This document shows positions 53,619 through 61,856 of a stretch of 64,000 nt of DNA, one piece after another. The stretch is taken from NCBI RefSeq assembly GCF_003726035.1, contig NZ_QICD01000008.1:1-64000 (forward strand), read 5' to 3'. The DNA comes from Paraeggerthella hongkongensis (GTDB taxonomy: Bacteria; Actinomycetota; Coriobacteriia; Coriobacteriales; Eggerthellaceae). The translations under genes and the position numbers were made by a program. Under the pieces are notes generated by a model. The model saw only the letters and a list, made by a program, of their open reading frames with translations. It was not told the origin of the DNA and did no database searches. How positions within the stretch are numbered: the stretch's first letter is position 1; the number at the start of each line of letters is the position of its first letter.

Positions 53619-54874
53619 TGGAAACCCTCACGATAGAACACGCGAACGCCATGCCCGCCCCCACGTGGCACAGGCTTCGCATGAACGATGTGACCATCGA
53701 GCTGCCCGCCGACTTGGAACATGCGCGTTGCGTGGAGACGGTTGCGCCGTCGTCGCTCGTCGGCAAGGCGAACGCGTTCGACCATGCGCTCGAACGCGCC
53801 CAGGCAGCGCTTGACGAAAGGACGCCCGCATCGGAAGCCGAGCCTCGGGCCATCGTCGCGGCAGCCTGCGGCACGACCGACCCCGCCGACCTGGACGTTC
53901 CCGCGCTTACCCCCTTTCAGCGGGCCGCCGCCGAAAGGGAGCTGGAAAACAGCATGGTGGAGGCGTTCGAAACGGGCATGGGCCATCAAGCGCGGGAATA
54001 TCTTGAATTCGCAGCGGGAGAGCCCATCGTGCTGGCCACGAGCCCGGGAGAAACCGCGCACGCATCCATTCGCATCGAAGGCGTCGACGGCGCGGTCAAC
54101 GCAGCCGCCATCGACCTGGTCGCAGCGCCGAACTCGTCGCTTGCGCTTACCGTCACGATGGACTCCCCCCGTGCCGGCGAAGGCGCGGTCGGGACGCGCA
54201 TCCGCGCGTTCGCCGGCGAAAACGCGCACATCGACCTTGCCTGCACGCAGACGCTCGACGACTCCTGGACGGCGCTCGACGACACCGGCATCGTGCTCGA
54301 CCGAAACGGCCGCATGACCGTGCGCCACGTCGTGCTGGGCGCGGGCCGCAGCTACACGGGCCTCGCAGCCGACCTGCGAGGAGACGACGCGCGCTTGGAT
54401 GCGGACACGCGCTATCTAGGGCACGCCCAGGAGCAGCGGGATTTCAACTACGTAGCGCATCAGCGGGGACGCCGCACCACCTGTGCTTTCAACGCCAACG
54501 GCGTGCTGGCCGGAGCGTCCTCGAAAACGCTGCGCGGAACCATCGAGCTTGCGCACGGGTGCAAAGGATCCGAAGGGTCCGAGCAGGAAACCGTCCTTCT
54601 CGCCGATGAGCGCGTGGAAAATCGCACGGTGCCCGTGATCCTCTGCGACGAAGACGACGTGGCCGGAAACCACGGTGCCACGATCGGGCACGTGCGCCCG
54701 GAGCAGCTGTTCTACCTGGCCAGCCGAGGGGTATCCCCCGACGCAGCCGAGCGCCTGTTCGTCACCGCCAGCTTCGAGGAGGCGGCGTTCAGCGCCAAGG
54801 ACGACCGAACGCGCGCCGCCGTAACCCGCCTAGCCGCTGCGCGCGGCATCGTTTTCGAGGAGGCAACCGCATGA
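53618..54874 (+). CDS. sufD: FeS assembly protein SufD
   Basis: 418 residues. Diverged beta-helix paralog of SufB; holds the helix core with SufB and SufC. The C-terminal EEDDVAGNHGATIGHVRPEQLFYLASRGVSPDAAERL-type segment (here DEDDVAGNHGATIGH) is shared with SufB. N-terminal 100 residues are variable. Ends in a four-base overlap with sufS. Confidence 0.9.
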   Translation: METLTIEHANAMPAPTWHRLRMNDVTIELPADLEHARCVETVAPSSLVGKANAFDHALERAQAALDERTPASEAEPRAIVAAACGTTDPADLDVPALTPFQRAAAERELENSMVEAFETGMGHQAREYLEFAAGEPIVLATSPGETAHASIRIEGVDGAVNAAAIDLVAAPNSSLALTVTMDSPRAGEGAVGTRIRAFAGENAHIDLACTQTLDDSWTALDDTGIVLDRNGRMTVRHVVLGAGRSYTGLAADLRGDDARLDADTRYLGHAQEQRDFNYVAHQRGRRTTCAFNANGVLAGASSKTLRGTIELAHGCKGSEGSEQETVLLADERVENRTVPVILCDEDDVAGNHGATIGHVRPEQLFYLASRGVSPDAAERLFVTASFEEAAFSAKDDRTRAAVTRLAAARGIVFEEATA

Positions 54875-56097
54875 GCGTCGACATCGCCGCCAATCCGTAC
54901 CGCAAGGACTTTCCGCTGCTCGAGGCAAACCCGAGCATGGCCTTTCTGGACAGCGCCGCCACGGCGCAGCGGCCCGCTGCGGTTCTGGACGCCCAACGCG
55001 CATTCTACGAGACCATGAACGCAAACGCGCTGCGCGGCCTCTACCGGCTTTCAGTGGACGCCACCCAGGCCATCGACGAGGCTCGCGCGCGCATCGCCCG
55101 CTTCATCGGCTCTCACGACGCGCGCGAACTGGTATTTTGCCGCAACGCCAGCGAAGCGCTCAACCTGGTCGCGAAGGCTTTCGCGCCCACGGTGCTCGAA
55201 CCGGGCGACGAAGTGTGCGTCACCATCATGGAGCACCATTCGAACCTCGTCCCCTGGCAACAAGCATGCCGCAACACAGGGGCCAGCCTCGTGTACCTGT
55301 ATCCCGACGAAAACGGCGTGATCACCGACGAAGAACTGGATGCGAAGATCGGGCCGAAGACCAAGATCGTAGCCGCCGCGCACGTGTCGAACGTCCTTGG
55401 CATCGAGAACCCTCTGGCGGCCATGGCCGAGCGCGTTCATGCTCAGGGGGGCTACCTGGTGGTCGACGGCGCCCAGTCGGTGCCCCACATGCCCGTGGAC
55501 GTGCACGCGATTGGCTGCGACTTCTTCGCGTTCTCGGCGCATAAAGCGTTCGGGCCCTTCGGCGTGGGCATGCTCTGGGGCAGCCTGGATCTGCTTGAAG
55601 AGATGCCCCCGTTTCTCACGGGCGGCGAGATGATCTCGTCGGTCACGCAGATCGACGCCGTCTGGGCTCCCGTGCCCGAAAAGTTCGAAGCGGGCACGCA
55701 GGACGCCGCGGGCATCGCCGCGTCCGCTGCAGGCATCGCGTATATCGAGAGCATCGGCTGGGATGCCGTGCAAGCACGCGAGCAGGCGCTCGTGCGCGCA
55801 TGCATGGATCGTTTGGCAGAGCTTCCCTACGTCCGCGTTCTCGGTCATCCCGACCCGGCGCAGCACCACGGCGCTGTCAGCTTCAACGTAGACGGCATAC
55901 ACCCGCACGACGTGGCCAGCATCCTCGACGAGCACAACGTTGCGATTCGCGCCGGCCAGCACTGCGCGCAGCCGCTGCTGACATGGCTAGGGGAAGAGTC
56001 GTGCTGCCGAGCCTCGCTGGCGCTCTACAACGACGAAAGCGATATCGAGGCGCTGATCGTTGGGCTCGACACCGTTTGGAGGATCTTCAATGGCTAG
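54871..56097 (+). CDS. sufS: cysteine desulfurase SufS
   Basis: 408 residues. PLP enzyme that takes sulfur from cysteine and gives it to the scaffold through SufU. PLP lysine K225 in FSAHKAFGP, DGAQSVPHMPVD for the cofactor ring, EHHSNLVPWQ, and catalytic C365 in AGQHCAQPLL, the short-loop type of group II desulfurases. Overlaps both neighbours by a few bases, so the whole operon is tightly coupled. Confidence 0.95.
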   Translation: MSVDIAANPYRKDFPLLEANPSMAFLDSAATAQRPAAVLDAQRAFYETMNANALRGLYRLSVDATQAIDEARARIARFIGSHDARELVFCRNASEALNLVAKAFAPTVLEPGDEVCVTIMEHHSNLVPWQQACRNTGASLVYLYPDENGVITDEELDAKIGPKTKIVAAAHVSNVLGIENPLAAMAERVHAQGGYLVVDGAQSVPHMPVDVHAIGCDFFAFSAHKAFGPFGVGMLWGSLDLLEEMPPFLTGGEMISSVTQIDAVWAPVPEKFEAGTQDAAGIAASAAGIAYIESIGWDAVQAREQALVRACMDRLAELPYVRVLGHPDPAQHHGAVSFNVDGIHPHDVASILDEHNVAIRAGQHCAQPLLTWLGEESCCRASLALYNDESDIEALIVGLDTVWRIFNG

Positions 56098-56521
56098 CAT
56101 CTACACCGCGGCGCTCATGGAGCACAACGCGCACCCCGACTACAAGTACCGGATGGACGAGCCCACGTGCACGCACGATGGCGTGAACCCCAGCTGCGGC
56201 GACGAGCTGACGCTGGCGCTGCGCCTGAGGGGCGACGTGATCGAGGAAGCCGCCTTCACCGGCCACGGCTGCGCCGTGAGCCAGGCGGCGGCCGACATGA
56301 TGGCCGACCTGATCACCGGCGAAACCATCGCCGAAGCGCAGCGCCTTTCCAGCCTCTACCTGGACATGATCAAGGGTCGCCCGCTCACCGACGAAGAGCG
56401 CGCCGACCTCGACGAGGCAGCCGAGCTCGAGTCCATCGCCCGCATGCCCGCCCGCGTCAAGTGCGCCGAACTTGCCTGGCGCACCCTGGAGAAGCTGCTA
56501 GAGAAGGAACTCACAACTTAA
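56090..56521 (+). CDS. sufU: SufU-type sulfur acceptor protein
   Basis: 143 residues. IscU-like fold used with SufS in Gram-positives as zinc-dependent sulfur shuttle. C36 in NPSCGDEL with D38, C61 in GHGCAVS, and C125 in RVKCAELAW; the inserted segment ITGETIAEAQRLS...KGRPLTDEE before the last Cys marks SufU as opposed to IscU. Starts inside the end of sufS. Last gene of the suf operon; overlaps a convergent HTH gene by 11 bases. Confidence 0.92.
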   Translation: MASIYTAALMEHNAHPDYKYRMDEPTCTHDGVNPSCGDELTLALRLRGDVIEEAAFTGHGCAVSQAAADMMADLITGETIAEAQRLSSLYLDMIKGRPLTDEERADLDEAAELESIARMPARVKCAELAWRTLEKLLEKELTT

Positions 56522-56873
56522 AAACGCCCTGGAAGCGAGCGCCCAGCATCACGATCCGCCCCGTTGATCGGAGTCGGCTTGGCAATGTCCCGAGCTCTCG
56601 CATCAGTCGGTTGCATCGAACCACATTGGCGCCCTCGACGACAGACGACCCTGCGGAAGCCGCTTCGCGTCCGGCGAGGTCACCACGCACGAGGTCGTCG
56701 AGAGAGCAGCCGAACAGATCGCATATCTTGATAAGCTTGTCCATTTCGGGATAGCTCTTCTCGGCCTCCCATTTCGCCACTGACTGGCGACTCACGCCGA
56801 TTTGCTGCGCCAAATCCGCCTGGCTCATATCCTGTAGGTCGCGCAGATGCTGAAGGTTGTCTCGGAAGCTCAT
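56511..56873 (-). CDS. XRE-family HTH protein, probably shortened
   Basis: 120 residues from ATG 56873 (GAGGAGA ahead). Residues 1-62 are a Cro/C1 HTH (MSQADLAQQIGVSRQSVAKWEAEKSYPEMD). The remaining ~55 residues (LAGREAASAGSSVVEGAN...) have no clear fold; relatives often have membrane or longer C-terminal domains, so this copy may be a truncated one. Convergent with sufU and sharing its last 11 bases. Targets unknown. Confidence 0.7.
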   Translation of the reverse strand: MSFRDNLQHLRDLQDMSQADLAQQIGVSRQSVAKWEAEKSYPEMDKLIKICDLFGCSLDDLVRGDLAGREAASAGSSVVEGANVVRCNRLMRELGTLPSRLRSTGRIVMLGARFQGVFKL

Positions 56874-57149
56874 GGGCGTCTCCTCACGCTCGCAAAACAT
56901 CGTGCTCACGCCTTGCATCATGCACCGTGCGAAAGGGGCGCTGCAACCAACTTGCGGATGCTTTTTCGCGAACGGATGACAACCGACAGTTGTCTTTCCT
57001 GATCAACCCGCATCTTCACCTTCGCGAACCGAGATGAACGCCCTATGCGCAGCGATTAGCAACGCGCTCCCGCCGGGCAAAAGCTGCCGGAAACCCCAAT
57101 CAAGGAGTCCTGCCGCATGTCGCTGCGCACGCTCGTAGGCCCGAACAGG

Positions 57150-57196
57150 AAAGGACGCCCCCGCCCCCCGTCTGATGCGAGGCGGAGGCGTCCTTT
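57150..57196 (-). terminator. hairpin after the VOC gene
   Basis: AAAGGACGCC (57150-57159) and GGCGTCCTTT (57187-57196) pair perfectly, just past the minus-strand stop at 57205. In the rest of 56874-57204 I see no gene. Confidence 0.6.
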
Positions 57197-57204
57197 GCGT
57201 ACCG

Positions 57205-57579
57205 CTACTCGGCGTAGTCGTGGATCACGGCTTCGATGTTGTTGCCCTCGGCATCGAGGACGAACGCCGCATAGTAGCCGGGATGATAGTCGCGGAGACC
57301 GGGCGCACCGTTATCGGTGCCGCCAGCGGCAAGCGCCGCCTCGTAGAAAGCCCTCACCTGGTCGGCGTTCTTCGCAAGAAGGGCAACGTGCGCGGGGACA
57401 GGCTCGGCGCCTTCGGACAGCGGAGCCACCCACACGTCGCCCGGCTCGCCCTCCACGTGCAGCTGCAGGCCGCCGGGATACTCGATGCCCCGCACGTAGC
57501 CGAGCGGCGCCAGCGCCGCCGTGTAGAACGCCTTGGCGCCTTCGACGTCCTTCACTTTCACGCTTGTGTGATCGATCAT
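57205..57579 (-). CDS. VOC (glyoxalase/dioxygenase-fold) protein
   Basis: 124 residues from ATG 57579 (GAAAGG ahead). Two beta-alpha-beta-beta-beta units: HTSVKVKDVEGAKAFYTAALAPLG at the start, and HVALLAKNADQVRAFYEAAL in the middle, ending with FVLDAEGNNIEAVIHD. The possible metal ligands are His in the first strand, His in HVALLAK, and Glu in NIEAVIHD. Could be a glyoxalase, resistance or dioxygenase type; not determinable. Monocistronic. Confidence 0.85.
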   Translation of the reverse strand: MIDHTSVKVKDVEGAKAFYTAALAPLGYVRGIEYPGGLQLHVEGEPGDVWVAPLSEGAEPVPAHVALLAKNADQVRAFYEAALAAGGTDNGAPGLRDYHPGYYAAFVLDAEGNNIEAVIHDYAE

Positions 57580-57786
57580 CGCGAACCTTTCTCTCAGGAA
57601 TGCCGTCGCACGCAGTGTACCACGCGCGACGCGGCGACCGCGGGCAGCCCCGCGTGCGACGACTCGCGACGAAAGACGCCGAGCCAATGCCGGCACCGCC
57701 CGTCCGCCCGCCCCATGTTGCGCCCAAGCCCGACCATGTACCAACCCGCATAGCAACTCGGGTGCAATTCGCTACCGCAAAATGAT

Positions 57787-57842
57787 ATTGTCGCCCGAAA
57801 CGTACGGTTTTCGGCTCGATTCCGTCCGTTTCGGGCGACAAT
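57787..57842. repeat. 56-base long hairpin next to the cysK terminator
   Basis: Two perfect 16-base inverted arms, 57787-57802 and 57827-57842, flank a 24-base middle that can pair further with one mismatch. No T run follows. It lies 12 bases before the cysK terminator, and in the rest of 57580-57919 no gene is apparent. Might be an intergenic repeat element; no other copy seen here. Confidence 0.6.
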
Positions 57843-57854
57843 GCATCTTGCAGC

Positions 57855-57893
57855 AAAAAAGTCCGCCGCAGGTCGTTCGAACCTGCGACGGAC
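57855..57893 (-). terminator. Rho-independent terminator of cysK
   Basis: GTCCGCCGCAGGT (57861-57873) pairs with ACCTGCGACGGAC (57881-57893) except for one mismatch, and on the minus strand is followed by six T (57860-57855). Confidence 0.88.
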
Positions 57894-57919
57894 CCTTCTT
57901 GTTGCATCGTCCCCGAACG

Positions 57920-58849
57920 TTAGAAGTCGAACATCGCCGTCGAGAGGTAACGCTCGCCCGTATCGGGAAGGATCACCACGATAGTCTTCCCCTCGTTTTC
58001 CGGACGACGCGCCAGCTCGGTGGCAGCGGCCACGGCCGCGCCCGAAGAAATGCCCACGAGCAGGCCTTCCTTCGCCGCCAGTTCGCGCCCGGCCGCGAAA
58101 GCGTCCTCGTCGGCCACGGCGATGACCTCGTCGTACACGTCGGTGTTCAGCGTGTCGGGCACGAAGCCCGCGCCGATGCCCTGGATCTTGTGCGCGCCCG
58201 CGCGTCCCTCGGACAGCACCGGCGAAGTCGCGGGCTCCACGGCAACTACCCGAACGTTCGGGTTCATGCGCTTCAGGTACGCGCCCGTGCCGCTCACCGT
58301 GCCGCCCGTGCCCACGCCCGCCACGAAGATGTCCACATCGCCGCCGGCAGCTTCCCAGATTTCCGGCCCCGTGGTGGCCTCGTGCACCGCCGGGTTCGCC
58401 GGATTCACGAACTGGCCGGGAATGAACGAGTTGGGAATCTCGGCCGCCAGCTCGTCGGCGCGCGCGATGGCGCCCTTCATGCCCTGCGCGCCCTCGGTCA
58501 ACACGAGTTCCGCACCGTATGCCTTCATGAGGTTGCGGCGCTCGACCGACATCGTTTCCGGCATGGTGATGATAAGGCGCATGCCGCGCGCAGCGGCGAT
58601 AGCAGCCAAACCGATGCCGGTGTTTCCCGACGTGGGCTCGATGAGCACGGTGTCCTGGTCGATAAGCCCATCGGCCAACGCCTGGTCGATCATGGCCTTC
58701 GCGATGCGGTCCTTCACCGACCCGCCCGGATTGAACGATTCAACCTTGCCGACGATCTTCGCCTTCAGGTTGTGGTTGCGCTCGTAATTCGTCAGCTCCA
58801 CCAGCGGCGTAGCGCCGATCAGCTCCGACACGCTCTTGTAAACCGTCAT
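57920..58849 (-). CDS. cysK: O-acetylserine sulfhydrylase (cysteine synthase A)
   Basis: 309 residues. PLP enzyme joining O-acetylserine and sulfide into cysteine. K46 in NPGGSVKDR binds PLP; SGNTGIGLA is the substrate loop; GTGGTVSGTG binds the phosphate; GISSGAAVAA follows. Full length. Its promoter (58934-58962) lies partly inside the 3' end of the MFS gene and overlaps an inverted repeat like that of the suf promoter. It would supply cysteine for SufS. Confidence 0.96.
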   Translation of the reverse strand: MTVYKSVSELIGATPLVELTNYERNHNLKAKIVGKVESFNPGGSVKDRIAKAMIDQALADGLIDQDTVLIEPTSGNTGIGLAAIAAARGMRLIITMPETMSVERRNLMKAYGAELVLTEGAQGMKGAIARADELAAEIPNSFIPGQFVNPANPAVHEATTGPEIWEAAGGDVDIFVAGVGTGGTVSGTGAYLKRMNPNVRVVAVEPATSPVLSEGRAGAHKIQGIGAGFVPDTLNTDVYDEVIAVADEDAFAAGRELAAKEGLLVGISSGAAVAAATELARRPENEGKTIVVILPDTGERYLSTAMFDF

Positions 58850-58932
58850 ACCTCGCCTGCTTTCTCATCTGCGCCCGGCAAGCTCCCGGCCGACAATCGG
58901 CCTCAACCCCGGGCTTCCCTTGTGTCGCAGTA

Positions 58933-58962
58933 AATCCTACTTTCTTTATAGGTTTTAGTCAA
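58933..58962 (-). promoter_or_regulatory. cysK promoter with Rrf2-like inverted repeat
   Basis: Minus strand -35 TTGACT (58962-58957), 17-base spacer, -10 TAGGAT (58939-58934). AATCCTA (58933-58939) and TAGGTTT (58949-58955) form an inverted repeat across the -10 and spacer that resembles the TTAATCCTAG half-sites of the suf promoter. Confidence 0.5.
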
Positions 58963-60319
58963 GAACCCCTTCCGGCAAGATCTCGAATCCTTCGGCATCC
59001 AGCTGGGGCGCGCCCTCGGCACGTCGCCGGGCCACCAGCCGCTTCGCTGCAGGAATGGACGCCAGCAGCGCCGCGCCCATGACGACGCTCGCCACGATGA
59101 CCATGATCCACACCGGCGCGAACGATAGGTAGACGTCGAACATCACGCCCGACGCCACCGCTCCCACTGCGGCGCCCAAAAGCTCGAACGCCGTGACAAT
59201 GCCCGTCACCGTGCCAAGATCCTTCTTGCCGTACTCCTTCACCACCATGATAGGCGGCGCCACCGTGCCCATGCAGGTGGCGAACCCGAAGAACAAACAG
59301 GCCAAAATCGGGCCCCAGTCGGTAGCGGGAAACAACAGCATGACGCCGGCCAAAACCGACGTGATCGTGCCGAGGATCGTACCCGTGCGCATGCCCCATC
59401 GATCGTAGATGGCGCCGAGCGCCACCTTCGCCACGATGACCACCGCCAGGTAGAATGACCATACGCTGCCGGCCCACAGGGTCGAATGGCCGCCGGTGAC
59501 CACTTCGGTGCCCCCTACGGTCACACTCGTCATGTTCGCAATGGAGTTCGTGATGATGCAGCCGTTCGTGATGCCCATGGCCACGAACCCGATCACCAGC
59601 AACCAGAACGCCGAGCTCGAGCGCAAGGTCTTCCATCCCACCGAAACGTTAACGGGAACGTCGGGCGAGCGATCTTCCTTCACCTGCTCGACCTGGCCCG
59701 CGCCGTAAGGGACCATGCCCTTGTCGCTGGGGCGCGTGCTGAACGTTGCCAGCACAAGCGGCAACGCCGCCACCAGGCACACCGCAGCCAGCAGCAGAAA
59801 CGCCGCGCGCCAGCCCGACGCCTCGATCATGGCGCTCGTGGCCGGGGAGAGCACGACTCCGCCAAGGCCCGATCCTGAAAGCGCAATGGACACTGCCAGG
59901 CCGCGCTTGAGCGTGAACCAGTTCGAGATGACCACCGAAACCAGCAAGCGCGTACCGGCGACCACCACCATGCCAGCCACCACGCACAGCGCGTACAGTT
60001 GCCAAGCAGCCGTAATGAACGAAAGCCCCACCAGCACAAGAGAGCTGGTCAGCACCGTCACCGCGCCCAGCACGCGCGCCGAGCACGTATCGGTCAGCCG
60101 CCCGATCACCAGCGACGCGAACACCGCAACCACCGTGGTGATGGAAACGCCCGTGTTGAACTGCCCCACCGTCAACCCTAGGTCGCGCACGATATGCGTC
60201 TGGAACAACGGGATGCAGTTCACGAACACCGTGTAGCACGTTGCCATGATCAGCAGGCCGCCCGCCACAATCCACCAGCCGTAGAAGAATTTTCCCTCGC
60301 TCGATCCCGCCTCAGCCAT
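58955..60319 (-). CDS. MFS transporter, oxalate/formate antiporter (OFA) type
   Basis: 454 residues, about 12 membrane helices. The first segments (FFYGWWIVAGGLLIMATCYTVF; GLTVGQFNTGVSITTV) and the MFS loop motif GRLTDTCSARV, then ALGAIYDRWGMRTG in the second half, match the OFA/monocarboxylate group. The substrate is probably a small carboxylate, unknown. It starts 6 bases after the M20 peptidase gene, so one operon, and the product of that enzyme may be moved by it. The stop overlaps the cysK promoter. Confidence 0.82.
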   Translation of the reverse strand: MAEAGSSEGKFFYGWWIVAGGLLIMATCYTVFVNCIPLFQTHIVRDLGLTVGQFNTGVSITTVVAVFASLVIGRLTDTCSARVLGAVTVLTSSLVLVGLSFITAAWQLYALCVVAGMVVVAGTRLLVSVVISNWFTLKRGLAVSIALSGSGLGGVVLSPATSAMIEASGWRAAFLLLAAVCLVAALPLVLATFSTRPSDKGMVPYGAGQVEQVKEDRSPDVPVNVSVGWKTLRSSSAFWLLVIGFVAMGITNGCIITNSIANMTSVTVGGTEVVTGGHSTLWAGSVWSFYLAVVIVAKVALGAIYDRWGMRTGTILGTITSVLAGVMLLFPATDWGPILACLFFGFATCMGTVAPPIMVVKEYGKKDLGTVTGIVTAFELLGAAVGAVASGVMFDVYLSFAPVWIMVIVASVVMGAALLASIPAAKRLVARRRAEGAPQLDAEGFEILPEGVLD

Positions 60320-60325
60320 GCTTCC

Positions 60326-61777
60326 TCATTTCCCCAGCTTATCCAAATGCCGAATGAACTCGATGTAGAACCCCACTCCGCGCTTGAACGCGTCCACGTC
60401 CAAATTCTCGTCTTGCCCGTGAATGCGCGTGCGCTGATCGCCCTTGAACAAGATGCCCGCGAACCGGTACGTGCGCGGGCATACGCGGGCAAAATGACGC
60501 GCGTCGCTGCAGCTGGTCTGGACATACGGGACAATGCCGGCATCGGGGTATACGGAGCGAATCACGCGCTTCACATAAGCGAACGCAGGATCGTCCTCGA
60601 ACGGAGACACCGGCGAAGGTTCGCTCACTTCGAACAGGTCGTACGCAGTACGATCGTCAAAACGAGCCTTGATGCGAGCGAGCGCATCCCCCACCGTTTC
60701 GCTCGGATCCACGCGTACGTTCACCGTGGCTTTCGCCTGCTTGGAAATCACATTGTGGGCCTTCGACCCTTCAAGCTGCGTGAGCGCATACGTGGTGCGC
60801 ACCATAGCCGCCGTTTCGGGGTCGCGCTGCATGACGCGCACGACCAAGGGACGAAACAGCCATAAATTGCCGAACACCAAGCGCAGCGCGAAACCACCGT
60901 GCGCGGCCAATTCGCGAAGCATTGCCGCCACCGGAGCAGACAGCGCGGAGGCCGGCGGGTTCTTCTGCAAACCGTCCAACCCTGCCACCAGCTTCGCCGC
61001 GGCGTCTTCAAGCGAAGGAGTAGCCGCGTGGCCCCCTTCGGAACTCGTGGTGACGCGCGCGTTGAAAATGCCCTTCTCCGCCACGCCCACGACGGCGAAC
61101 TGCCCGGTCACACCCAAAGGAGGGTTGTCGATAAGCGCGCCGCCCTCGTCCAGGACCAGGTAAGGAATTCGTCCGATGGCCTTGAGGTGATCGACCATGT
61201 GGGGAGCCGTATCGCCGCCGTCCTCTTCGGTGTTCGACGAGAAGAAGTAGATGTCGCGAGGAGGAACGTATCCCTCCTCCAGCAAACACTCGGCAGCTTC
61301 CATGAGAGCCGCCCAGATGCACTTCGTGTCTACCGCGCCGCGCGCATAGATCTTCCCGTCCGCAATGTCGGCGGCGAACGGATCATGCGACCACCCATGC
61401 GGGTCGGCCTCCACCACGTCATGGTGCGCCATGAGCACCACCGGGGCAAGCGCGCGGTCCGCGCCCTTCCATAGAAGCGAGATGCCGTACCCGTCGATCA
61501 TCTCAAGATCCAAAGACGCGAACACGCGCGGATACAATCGGCGCAGCTTGGGCACGAACTCGTCGAAAGCGCTGTGGTCGGCCTCGGGGTTGCCCGCACC
61601 CCACACGGTAGCGCTGCGAAGCATTTCGCGAAAACGCTCGACAGCCTCGTCCGATCCCATAGCCTGACTCTGCGGCAAAGGATCGGAAACGGGCGTCGGC
61701 CTGAGCCTTACGGCATTCACCGTCAATACGACTGCGAACAGCGCGACAATCGCAACAAAGCAAACGAACACGATCAT
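60326..61777 (-). CDS. M20-family metallopeptidase, membrane anchored
   Basis: 483 residues. An N-terminal hydrophobic helix (about 1-22) looks like an uncleaved anchor. The M20 dizinc core follows: H in LMAHHDVVEAD, D in ARGAVDTKCI, the catalytic Glu pair in SNTEEDGGDT, and H in RIHGQDENLD near the C-terminus; a dimerisation domain (about 220-340) is inserted. Closest in layout to the PM20D1/carboxypeptidase S-type subfamily, which cleaves or makes N-acyl amino acids. Peptide or amide substrate unknown. Cotranscribed with the MFS transporter. Confidence 0.85.
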   Translation of the reverse strand: MIVFVCFVAIVALFAVVLTVNAVRLRPTPVSDPLPQSQAMGSDEAVERFREMLRSATVWGAGNPEADHSAFDEFVPKLRRLYPRVFASLDLEMIDGYGISLLWKGADRALAPVVLMAHHDVVEADPHGWSHDPFAADIADGKIYARGAVDTKCIWAALMEAAECLLEEGYVPPRDIYFFSSNTEEDGGDTAPHMVDHLKAIGRIPYLVLDEGGALIDNPPLGVTGQFAVVGVAEKGIFNARVTTSSEGGHAATPSLEDAAAKLVAGLDGLQKNPPASALSAPVAAMLRELAAHGGFALRLVFGNLWLFRPLVVRVMQRDPETAAMVRTTYALTQLEGSKAHNVISKQAKATVNVRVDPSETVGDALARIKARFDDRTAYDLFEVSEPSPVSPFEDDPAFAYVKRVIRSVYPDAGIVPYVQTSCSDARHFARVCPRTYRFAGILFKGDQRTRIHGQDENLDVDAFKRGVGFYIEFIRHLDKLGK

Positions 61778-61809
61778 ATACGGACCCTTCTCTGCGGCAT
61801 CATGCGGCC

Positions 61810-61832
61810 ATTATAGACCCAACTGCTATAAT
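61810..61832. promoter_or_regulatory. face-to-face -10 boxes of two divergent promoters
   Basis: ATTATAG (61810-61816) and CTATAAT (61826-61832) are perfect inverted copies. The right one is an extended -10 (TG at 61824-61825, TATAAT at 61827-61832) for the LuxR gene; the left one is TATAAT on the minus strand for the M20/MFS operon. Neither has a good -35. The two polymerase sites overlap. Confidence 0.5.
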
Positions 61833-61856
61833 CCCCCGCAAGGGGAAGGGGATCGG

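Noticed and set aside
57117-57785. 222-codon plus-strand frame with AAGGAG upstream
   Set aside because: Runs antisense through the VOC gene and reads Arg/Pro-rich nonsense.
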